From positions 1-36,283 of the forward strand of contig CAMHNQ010000031.1 of NCBI GenBank assembly GCA_946186495.1: a stretch of 36,283 bases of DNA, given 5' to 3'. How positions within the stretch are numbered: position 1 is the stretch's first letter; the number at the start of each line of letters is the position of its first letter. The notes under the pieces were generated by a model. It was not told the DNA's origin, searched no databases, and saw only the letters and a program-made list of their open reading frames with translations. Both the position numbers and the translations under genes were made by a program. Source of the DNA: an uncultured Bacteroidales bacterium. GTDB lineage: Bacteria > Bacteroidota > Bacteroidia > Bacteroidales > WCHB1-69. Shown one piece after another: positions 8,279 to 15,176 of the stretch.

Positions 8279-9733
8279 TCAATTATTCTTGGCAGTCGTC
8301 TGCCGATAGTCACCATTCTTATTGGAATTGGCCTTATCCATCATTTCTTGTCTTGTTCCAGCATTCTGATTTTGTTTGTTTTGGGTTTTGGGTTTTGAAA
8401 AATTCAACTTCGTAGTGTCTGATTCCGTTGAGACCTGTTTACTTGTGTTGGGTCTCGCAACTTGTTCATGACGTTCATTTGTGCGGTTTTCGTACTGAAT
8501 GGCGGCATTACTGTTGGCGGTTGACTTGTTTGTCTGAGATTCATGGTTAGTCTTCCCCTCTAAACAATTGTCAGGAGTTGAAGTGTTAGACTTTTCGACT
8601 TTTGGATTCCCAAAAAAATGTTGCCCTTCCTGTTGGGGTTGCTTTCTGAAGGAAGCATTTTCAGAACGAGTGGTTTTGAAAAACCATCCAGCGGATCCAA
8701 CAAACACCAAGGCTACGACAAGCAAAGCAATTAGAGTATCCTTACGTCCGAGTTTCTTTTCGCTTTCTTTGATGGGTGGGGTTTCACGCGGCAAAGGAGG
8801 TTCTGCAGGGTTACTCTTGTTGGTTTGCAACGGTTTTGGCTTCTTCTCGGCTGCGGGGCGTTTGGGACCTTCCTTGACTTGGCAGAGCAGCGTGGTTACA
8901 TTGTCGTGCCATCCGGCTGCAGCTGCGGCTGTCCATAGCTCGTTAATGCCGTCAATGAGGTGATCGGCATCCGGAATATGCTCTTCCAAGATATCTTCGA
9001 TGCAAGAGATATTCTCAATGATTTTTTGAGAGGGAAGCACACCGCATAGCCCGTCGCTGCAGAGCAGGAACAGGTCACCTTTGTAAATTTGGAATGGACC
9101 CTCGATTTCCGGATTGGCCTTTTCAGAAGGGTTTCCGAGACTGCGGGTGATAATGTTGTTGTCAGGATGTACGAAAGCTTCCTCCTCGCTCAAGTGGAGC
9201 ATTTCCATCACGTAAGAGTGGTCGCGGGTGAGCGTTTGCAATCCCATATCAGGCGTGTAGCGGTAGAGTCGGCTGTCACCGCACCAAGCATAATATGCCG
9301 TGTTGTCGGGCAGAATCCACAGTAGTACCACAGTGGTGCCCATGCCTTCTTTCTCTTTGTCTTTGGATGCAGTTTTCTTAATAGCATCGTCGGCGGTCAA
9401 AATGGACTTTCGGATAAATTTCCGGATGGAGTTGTCGGTCAACTCCACACTTTTCAATCCCGCTTCGCTAAAGCATTTGGCGAGTGTGGTCACAGCAATG
9501 TGGGAGGCCACCTCTCCGGCGTTCATCCCTCCCATACCGTCGGCCACGACCAAAAGACAACCTTTATCCCGCAGCGGGACCACTTCGGAGAAGCCTGCGA
9601 CGTCTCCGAAATGGTTCACGATGGGGCTTTCGCAGCCTACCGGCGACACGACGAGGCAGTTGTCCTCGTTCGCGCCGTCGCGGGCTGCTCTGTCGCACTG
9701 GGCGGCAAGGGTTAATATTGTTTCAACTTTCAT
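8279..9733 (-). CDS. Membrane-anchored PP2C-family Ser/Thr phosphatase
   Basis: Residues 1-288 form a complete PP2C (PPM) metal-dependent phosphatase domain: NED (22-24), VADGMGG (63-69), GMGTT (130-134), CGDSRLYR (151-158), TRDHS (169-173), CSDGL (225-229) and the final HDN (276-278). The metal-binding Asp residues expected of the family (Asp65, Asp227, Asp277) are present, so it should be active. A basic, proline-containing linker is followed by one transmembrane helix (about 333-352) and a 130-residue low-complexity Asn/Ser/Thr/Lys/Gln tail, probably periplasmic. It would reverse phosphorylation by the operon's kinases at the inner face of the membrane. Most bacterial PP2C enzymes in kinase pairs are soluble or carry short tails, so the long polar tail is notable. 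Confidence 0.93.
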   Translation of the reverse strand: MKVETILTLAAQCDRAARDGANEDNCLVVSPVGCESPIVNHFGDVAGFSEVVPLRDKGCLLVVADGMGGMNAGEVASHIAVTTLAKCFSEAGLKSVELTDNSIRKFIRKSILTADDAIKKTASKDKEKEGMGTTVVLLWILPDNTAYYAWCGDSRLYRYTPDMGLQTLTRDHSYVMEMLHLSEEEAFVHPDNNIITRSLGNPSEKANPEIEGPFQIYKGDLFLLCSDGLCGVLPSQKIIENISCIEDILEEHIPDADHLIDGINELWTAAAAAGWHDNVTTLLCQVKEGPKRPAAEKKPKPLQTNKSNPAEPPLPRETPPIKESEKKLGRKDTLIALLVVALVFVGSAGWFFKTTRSENASFRKQPQQEGQHFFGNPKVEKSNTSTPDNCLEGKTNHESQTNKSTANSNAAIQYENRTNERHEQVARPNTSKQVSTESDTTKLNFSKPKTQNKQNQNAGTRQEMMDKANSNKNGDYRQTTAKNN

Positions 9734-9769
9734 TATATGATTACAGTTGTTTTTGGACGAAATGTTGGG

Positions 9770-10855
9770 TTACGCTTTGGTCGAGGTTCCAGATCTTTTG
9801 TCCGACTTCTTGCTGGGTTTAGTATCCTTGGAATTGTTGCTCTCTTTTTCAGTCTTTTTCTTGTTGTCCTTGTTAGCGGTTTTAGTCTTAGACTGATCAG
9901 GGATAATGCTGTCATCCTTGATCTCCGAATTAGACTGATCTTCATGCTTGGAGGACTTTGTAGCTTCGACAGATTTCGCTTTCCCAGGAGGTGTCGGTTT
10001 TGATTGCATCTTCACCAATTCCCACTTTCCACTGCCGTACGGGTCGAGTCGGGCTATGCCCATCAAATTAAGGCGAAGGCAGCCAGGCTCATCAGCGTTC
10101 AGGTTCAGAAAGGCACCGCCAATCACAGCCTCCGGATGGGCAGGCTGTTGTACGTCGAAGATGCTGTTCTCGTTGAAAGTGATATTGGCCGGAATGTTGT
10201 TGTATCGGACATCGGCTGTTTCGGAATCCACGTAGAACCAGACCATATATCCCGTCTTGGCGCCGTTCCCGACCTCCACGCGCAAACCCTGGTTGTGGAA
10301 CGTGGTGTCCGCCACATGGAAAAAACCTGGAGCCAGTGTCTCTCCTGTGGTTCTATTCAATGTATAGGGGACATAGGTTTCATCCTTGAGCAATTTGTAT
10401 TCCAACTTGTCGACCGACACCAAATCATCACCATATTTGTAGGCATCATATTTGGGGTCGGATTTCCAAGGTTTGAGGAATCGGTTGTCTATTCCGAAAC
10501 CGTAGGACAACACAGGGGTGATGCAATAAATTGTGCTGAAAAAGTCCGTGCCGGTGACATTCGAACCGCTCTCTTTGTCGCGCACATTGTAACTGGCTTT
10601 GACAACAATGAACGAGTTGTCGACAATCTTCTGTAGGAATCCGTTTGTTTCCGCTGTACTGTTTGTGTTACCAAAATTCAGAGGAGGATTCTCGTCGCTA
10701 TCTGGTGGAACTACAACATTCGAGGATGAGGTCTGCTTCACCTGCTCCGTTTTTTTGTCTTTTCCCCTTTTTTTGCTGAAATTCAATTCTGGTTCTTGAG
10801 CGTTAGCAACTAAAAGGGAAAAAATCAGCAATATAATCAGATTTACTTGTTTCAT
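9770..10855 (-). CDS. Secreted protein with charged tail, unknown function
   Basis: This 361-residue protein has a signal peptide (MKQVNLIILLIFSLLVANA, then QEPEL). A polar segment rich in Lys and Ser (about 27-60) leads into a globular region (about 75-285) rich in beta-like segments, with LRVEVGNGAKTGYMVWFY and CLRLNLMGIARLDPYG as conspicuous parts. The last 75 residues are a low-complexity Lys/Ser/Asp/Asn/Thr tail. I recognise no family. The C-terminal tail resembles in composition the periplasmic tails of the neighbouring PP2C and kinase. It lies 11 nt after the FHA-protease gene and 36 nt before the PP2C gene. A periplasmic partner or substrate of the protease is possible but is only inferred. 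Confidence 0.65.
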   Translation of the reverse strand: MKQVNLIILLIFSLLVANAQEPELNFSKKRGKDKKTEQVKQTSSSNVVVPPDSDENPPLNFGNTNSTAETNGFLQKIVDNSFIVVKASYNVRDKESGSNVTGTDFFSTIYCITPVLSYGFGIDNRFLKPWKSDPKYDAYKYGDDLVSVDKLEYKLLKDETYVPYTLNRTTGETLAPGFFHVADTTFHNQGLRVEVGNGAKTGYMVWFYVDSETADVRYNNIPANITFNENSIFDVQQPAHPEAVIGGAFLNLNADEPGCLRLNLMGIARLDPYGSGKWELVKMQSKPTPPGKAKSVEATKSSKHEDQSNSEIKDDSIIPDQSKTKTANKDNKKKTEKESNNSKDTKPSKKSDKRSGTSTKA

Positions 10856-10866
10856 AGGGCTTCAAA

Positions 10867-12357
10867 TTAGAACGAAATTGCAGAAACAGGAACGACTTCG
10901 CCACTACTGCGGCCATAACGGTTGGAGACTATACCAACAACATAGTAATTTTTACCGTCTTTATAGAAAACAGGACCACCGCTGGTTCCGCCTTCGAAGT
11001 TAGCTCCAGTTACAGGAATGATATTGTGCAATAACCCGCTGTTGGCGGTTGTGGCATAGGTGTATTGAGGACGGATGTGATTCGGTTCGCCTCCTTGTCC
11101 GTAGGGAAATCCAAGGATTTCAAGTTTTGCGCCGGCTGGTAATGATTTTGCCAGTGTGGGGTTCATGACGATGTTGCTGTTAACGTTGATTTTTTTGTAA
11201 GCATAGTCGTCTCCATTAGCGAAAGTCGCCTCATAAACGATTTTTTCGTTATCTTCATTCCAGAAATAGACCTCTTTGGTGACATCCGAAGAGCGCTTTA
11301 CACCGAAATCTCGATAGTTGAAAGTGCGCTGGTCTCCTGTTTTGCTTTCCACTACAATGGTGGCGTCAATAACCGCCCCACAATATTTCAATACGTTGAT
11401 TCTCGTATAAGGGTCGTTCAAGTCGCCAGAAGCGTAGTACGCCCACGGTTCCACCACGTGACGTGCCGTGATGAAATGTCCGTCGCTTGTGATGAATCCT
11501 GTCGCTTTGGGAATACCATTTCCCTCTAACGAGATTGTATAGACTCCATCTCCCAAAATGTCATACGCCTCTGTGTTTTTGGGAGCTGTTGCTGTAAGCT
11601 GGGTCATTTTCACAAAGTAGACATACGGCTCAAATGCCTGCAAATCACCAGGAGTAGGAGTGACGGCTCCACCGCCTGACGGAATGCCATGCTTGCCGTT
11701 AGAATTTACGTAAATAGTTTGCGTGATTGTGTCAGACGGTCTGCTTGCAAACTCGTTTGCCAAGTCCTTGTATTTTTTCGCCAGTTCCATGTTGTCTTTT
11801 TTTGTCAGTACCAGCCCGGTGACCAAACCAGCGATAGCGATGCAGAATATGACAGAGAGCAGTGTGAGAGCGGTTTTGTAAGGGCGGAGGGCCTGTTGGC
11901 GGAAGAGATTCAGACGGGCGGTCATGCCGATGGACTTCACGAAAGACTGGTCGCCTTGCGGGATGATGAAGCCGAGACGAGGGCCGTTGTAGGAGAGCTG
12001 GATCTCGTCGCCGTTCTGCAGGTACTGCTCGCCCATCACGCGCTGACCGTTCACGAACGTGTCGTTGGTACTGCTGCGGTGGATAAGTTTCCAGCGGTCG
12101 CCGTCGCGGACGATGACGGCGTGCTCGCGGCTCACCGTACCGAATTGCTCGTCGATAAGCACCTGGCACTTTTTGTCACGGCCGATGAACACTTCATCGA
12201 CAATCATCTTCTGCTGTTCACCACGACGGTGCGTTGCCGAATCGTCTTTGTGCTCGAGGATGAAGTAGCGTCTGCCTTCACCTCCGAACACGGAGCGCAT
12301 ACCGGAGTTTATGGTTCCGGAGACCGTTCTCTTGAATTGTGTTGTTTGATTTGCCAT
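10867..12357 (-). CDS. FHA domain - transmembrane helix - trypsin-like serine protease
   Basis: This is a 496-residue protein in three parts. Residues about 50-133 are an FHA phosphothreonine-binding domain with the usual binding residues: IGRD (Arg60), SREH (76-79) and TFVNG (Asn103). One transmembrane helix lies at about 162-185, inside a segment flanked by basic residues. The part outside is a chymotrypsin-fold protease: TARH with His300, a DDYAYKK segment with Asp384 as likely acid, and EGGTSGGP with Ser459, a plausible complete triad. The architecture would let a phosphorylated cytoplasmic protein recruit or control a periplasmic protease. It follows the kinase-FHA gene by 50 nt, so the phosphoprotein could come from that operon. 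HtrA/DegP-type proteases are relatives in fold, but no PDZ domain is present. Confidence 0.88.
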   Translation of the reverse strand: MANQTTQFKRTVSGTINSGMRSVFGGEGRRYFILEHKDDSATHRRGEQQKMIVDEVFIGRDKKCQVLIDEQFGTVSREHAVIVRDGDRWKLIHRSSTNDTFVNGQRVMGEQYLQNGDEIQLSYNGPRLGFIIPQGDQSFVKSIGMTARLNLFRQQALRPYKTALTLLSVIFCIAIAGLVTGLVLTKKDNMELAKKYKDLANEFASRPSDTITQTIYVNSNGKHGIPSGGGAVTPTPGDLQAFEPYVYFVKMTQLTATAPKNTEAYDILGDGVYTISLEGNGIPKATGFITSDGHFITARHVVEPWAYYASGDLNDPYTRINVLKYCGAVIDATIVVESKTGDQRTFNYRDFGVKRSSDVTKEVYFWNEDNEKIVYEATFANGDDYAYKKINVNSNIVMNPTLAKSLPAGAKLEILGFPYGQGGEPNHIRPQYTYATTANSGLLHNIIPVTGANFEGGTSGGPVFYKDGKNYYVVGIVSNRYGRSSGEVVPVSAISF

Positions 12358-12407
12358 AACCTTGTTATTTGTTAATGAATATTGATTGTTGATTGCTTCT
12401 GTCTGTC

Positions 12408-13712
12408 TTAAACGCCCTCCACTCTCAGTTTCACCTCCCCAATGGAGATGATGTCTCCTGCTTTCAGCTCCGCGCCATCCAGTGCCTTGACTTCTCGAGA
12501 ATTGATGTAAGTGCCGTTAAGTGAGTTTGTCCAGGAACTTTTCTCGTCATCCCACTGTCCATCTCGTAGAAACCAATTGTTTTCGGTAGGGTGGTACTCC
12601 AGGGTGAAGTGGCGCCGCGAAATGTATGTCGTGTTGAAGTCACGGATATTGATGTTGTTTTTGTAACGGCTGTTGAGTCTGCCTGCGGAGACTAAGTAGA
12701 CCCCTTCGTGTAGGAAGTCGTTGAGGTTATAGCGAGTGCCATGTTCCTCACCCTGCATTACTTTCAGCACAACACCTCGACGGAGATCCGTGTTGTAGTC
12801 GAAAACTCGTGCAGGTGCTACATCCTGCTGATGCTCACGTCGTTGCGGGATGTGTGCCAACACCTCGTCCACATTCTGGTAGCGTTTCTCGTAGTCAGGT
12901 TCGAGGCATCCGGCCAATACGGGTTCCCAATGGCGGAGGTGTGGGAAATGACGTAGAATGTCACGGTTCCACAATCCAGCCACAGCCTTGTCGATGTAAG
13001 GCTGCAGGTCCGATTCGCCGTCAAGCTTCCCATAAGGCAACTCGCGGAAGAGGATTTCGTAGAGTACCACACCAAAAGAGAAAATGTCGGTGGTGGGTAG
13101 AACGGTGGCATTGGCTTTTTTTGGGCGCGTCTGCTCTGGCGCCATGTAGGCGAACGTGCCGAAGATGTCAACCTTGTTGAGAATTCTTTTCCATAAAGGG
13201 ATGGAGGCGATGGCCCCAGCGGTACCGAAATCGGAGAGTGCCACTTTGCCGTCGCTCTTCACTAAGATGTTTTCGGGCTTGAGGTCGCGGTGCACTTTGC
13301 CGCTCCGGTGCAGAGCCTGCAGCCCGTAGAGTATCTGAGTGGAGATACGCTCATAGTTGGGAACCCCTTTCTCCACAAGATTGTAAAGGTTGCCTTTCTG
13401 GCAGAACTCCATCACAATGCAAGGGTTTCCTTTCACCGAATTGTAATCAAGGGAGTGCACCAAATAGGGACTGTCGATGCGGCCGGTGTCGAATTCCATT
13501 TTGAAACGTTGCACCAGTTCCGGCTTCTCGTCGTTGGTGCGTTTCCACAGGGGCAGAATCTTCATCGCATAGGGTTTGTTGTCACGAATGTCCAATACCT
13601 TGAGTACCAGCCCAAAACTACCCTCGCCCAAGGTCTTCTCCATCCGGTAGTGACTTGTGATATAGTCGCCTGGATTGAAGTCGCATTTCTCTCCGAAGTA
13701 GGTCTCTGCCAT
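12408..13712 (-). CDS. Soluble Ser/Thr protein kinase with C-terminal FHA domain
   Basis: The 434-residue protein has a canonical kinase domain (about 18-290): LGEGSFG (28-34), Lys51, HRDLKPEN with Asp143, SDFG with Asp161, and APEQ (191-194). Unlike the two membrane kinases it keeps the HRD arginine. The C-terminal third (about 312-432) is an FHA domain with AGR (Arg345), SRRH (365-368) and NGTYIN (399-404), so the pThr-binding residues are intact. No transmembrane helix is present, so it should be cytoplasmic. Kinases fused to FHA often bind their own phosphorylated partners. The gene is 12 nt after the zinc-ribbon/FHA gene and 50 nt before the FHA-protease, making it the obvious enzyme to mark those proteins. 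This link is inferred from order. Confidence 0.93.
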   Translation of the reverse strand: MAETYFGEKCDFNPGDYITSHYRMEKTLGEGSFGLVLKVLDIRDNKPYAMKILPLWKRTNDEKPELVQRFKMEFDTGRIDSPYLVHSLDYNSVKGNPCIVMEFCQKGNLYNLVEKGVPNYERISTQILYGLQALHRSGKVHRDLKPENILVKSDGKVALSDFGTAGAIASIPLWKRILNKVDIFGTFAYMAPEQTRPKKANATVLPTTDIFSFGVVLYEILFRELPYGKLDGESDLQPYIDKAVAGLWNRDILRHFPHLRHWEPVLAGCLEPDYEKRYQNVDEVLAHIPQRREHQQDVAPARVFDYNTDLRRGVVLKVMQGEEHGTRYNLNDFLHEGVYLVSAGRLNSRYKNNINIRDFNTTYISRRHFTLEYHPTENNWFLRDGQWDDEKSSWTNSLNGTYINSREVKALDGAELKAGDIISIGEVKLRVEGV

Positions 13713-13724
13713 ATCCTAAATATA

Positions 13725-14579
13725 TTATTTGGTGGTGAATTCGAATTCGCGGTCGCCCAATCCGATGATGTCGCCCTCCTTAATCTCGGTCTTTTTCGTT
13801 ACCCGTATGTAGGTGGTTTTGTAGGCACTTTTGTCTTCGATGTACCATTTGCCGTTGTCGAAGGAGAGTAGTGCCTGTTGTCGGGAGGTGATAGTGGAGT
13901 TTTCCGGATCGGTGTTTTGGCGGTTGAGGATGACTTCCTCGCCTTGGTAATTGTGCTTGGCAGGAGCTGCCATCTCTCCATTCCGGGCGATAGGCTTCAA
14001 TGAACACTCTGGGACAGCCGTTTCGACCTGATGAGGCCTCGATTCCTGCTTCATCTGGCGGAAGTTGACCGTTCTCTTGTCAACTTTACCAAGCTGATTG
14101 TCGGAAGGATCGAATCTTTCGGTCTTTTTCGCGTTTGAATAGCCTTGGGCTGGTATGGCGGAAATTTCGGTCACTTTCGGGATGGAATTGTTTTGCTCAG
14201 GGTTCACAAAACGATCTGTTTCTTTCGGAACAGTGTCTTTCCCTTGCTGGGCAGGACTATTGACAACCACAGTTTTCTTCGCATCACCGCTTGGAGGAGG
14301 GGGAGGTGTTGTCGTGACTCCGTCCACTGGTTTGTGGCAATTAGGACACACCCGCGTGCCAGGCAGTAACGGATATCCGCAGTCGTGTCTCATCACATCT
14401 CCTGCGATTGATTCAGTGGGACTGGTCGCCATCCGTATTGTCTTTTTGTCATTGTCAACAACTGGGTCTGCGGAGTTGGATGCGGGAGGTGTCGGCCGGT
14501 TTTCTTTCAAAGGGGATCCGCACCTGCTGCAGAAAGCGGCATCGTCGACGTTGTTAAATCCACAAAATTTACATATCAT
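13725..14579 (-). CDS. Zinc-ribbon protein with C-terminal degenerate FHA domain
   Basis: This 284-residue protein begins with a zinc ribbon (Cys3, Cys6, Cys17, Cys20). A second partial zinc knuckle has Cys67, Cys78 and Cys81, with His65 a possible fourth ligand. A long Pro/Ser/Thr/Lys-rich linker with many Thr residues (about 85-200) follows and is a likely target for phosphorylation. The C-terminus (about 210-284) has the length and strand pattern of an FHA domain, but key binding positions differ: NRQN instead of GR, SRQQ instead of SRxH, and TYIR instead of TYVN. It may have lost pThr binding and serve as a phosphorylated adaptor instead. No transmembrane helix is seen. It lies 12 nt before the kinase-FHA gene. 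Confidence 0.85.
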   Translation of the reverse strand: MICKFCGFNNVDDAAFCSRCGSPLKENRPTPPASNSADPVVDNDKKTIRMATSPTESIAGDVMRHDCGYPLLPGTRVCPNCHKPVDGVTTTPPPPPSGDAKKTVVVNSPAQQGKDTVPKETDRFVNPEQNNSIPKVTEISAIPAQGYSNAKKTERFDPSDNQLGKVDKRTVNFRQMKQESRPHQVETAVPECSLKPIARNGEMAAPAKHNYQGEEVILNRQNTDPENSTITSRQQALLSFDNGKWYIEDKSAYKTTYIRVTKKTEIKEGDIIGLGDREFEFTTK

Positions 14580-14585
14580 AGTCGT

Positions 14586-15164
14586 CTATTTTACTGTTAC
14601 ATTGTTAATTGAATATTCGTATGCACCGATTATTTCGAGTAGATTTGAATCTTTCATCTGTTGTGTGTCTCCGTAAAGATAACAGTTGCGCCATGTATTC
14701 GCACCATCGGTGGCGAAGTAGAATGGCAGAAAAAGCGTGCGGCTGTAGTTGAGGTAGTACTGTTCGTCTCCGAACCAGTAAACCGTGATGGGGATTTTCG
14801 GTGTAAGTTTCTGTTCTACAATGTCGTAACGATTTTGAAATATGCGTTTCAGCATTTCCGCTTCCGAAAAAGCGAGTACCGAACAGCGATCTATATAGTC
14901 AAGTAACCCCTTGGCTTCTTCCCACTCCGCGCGTTTGGTAATCTGAACAGCGTCGAAAACTTTGCCGACATGGTTCACGCCGCCTCGAATGTATACTACA
15001 AACTCGTCTTGTTGATCCAACTGCTTTAGAACCCCGTCAATCACATCTGCCACATAGCCGCCATTGGTATGGTCACCTAAGTTCACGCAGAAGAACACGA
15101 ACTGCTGTGCCCGCGCACCGATGGCGGTCAAAAGCATTATTGTCAGATAAAAGATCTTTCTCAT
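14586..15164 (-). CDS. Small secreted protein, unknown function
   Basis: This is a 192-residue protein with a signal peptide (MRKIFYLTIMLLTAIGARA, then QQ). The mature protein opens with a hydrophobic strand (FVFFCVNLG), a DHTNGG loop, a helix-like stretch, and a second strand (DEFVVYIRGG). This strand-loop-helix-strand order is reminiscent of a von Willebrand A fold with a non-canonical metal site, but the similarity is weak and I treat it as a guess. No known family is recognised. It lies 12 nt after the large secreted protein gene and 6 nt before the zinc-ribbon/FHA gene, so it is cotranscribed with the signalling proteins and probably acts in the periplasm or at the surface. Confidence 0.65.
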   Translation of the reverse strand: MRKIFYLTIMLLTAIGARAQQFVFFCVNLGDHTNGGYVADVIDGVLKQLDQQDEFVVYIRGGVNHVGKVFDAVQITKRAEWEEAKGLLDYIDRCSVLAFSEAEMLKRIFQNRYDIVEQKLTPKIPITVYWFGDEQYYLNYSRTLFLPFYFATDGANTWRNCYLYGDTQQMKDSNLLEIIGAYEYSINNVTVK

Positions 15165-15176
15165 GGCTTTACGGTT

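Noticed and set aside
5552..14579. Type VI secretion threonine-phosphorylation pathway
   Set aside because: Kinase, PP2C and FHA genes occur together, but no T6SS structural genes (sheath, Hcp, VgrG, TssJLM) are visible in the window.
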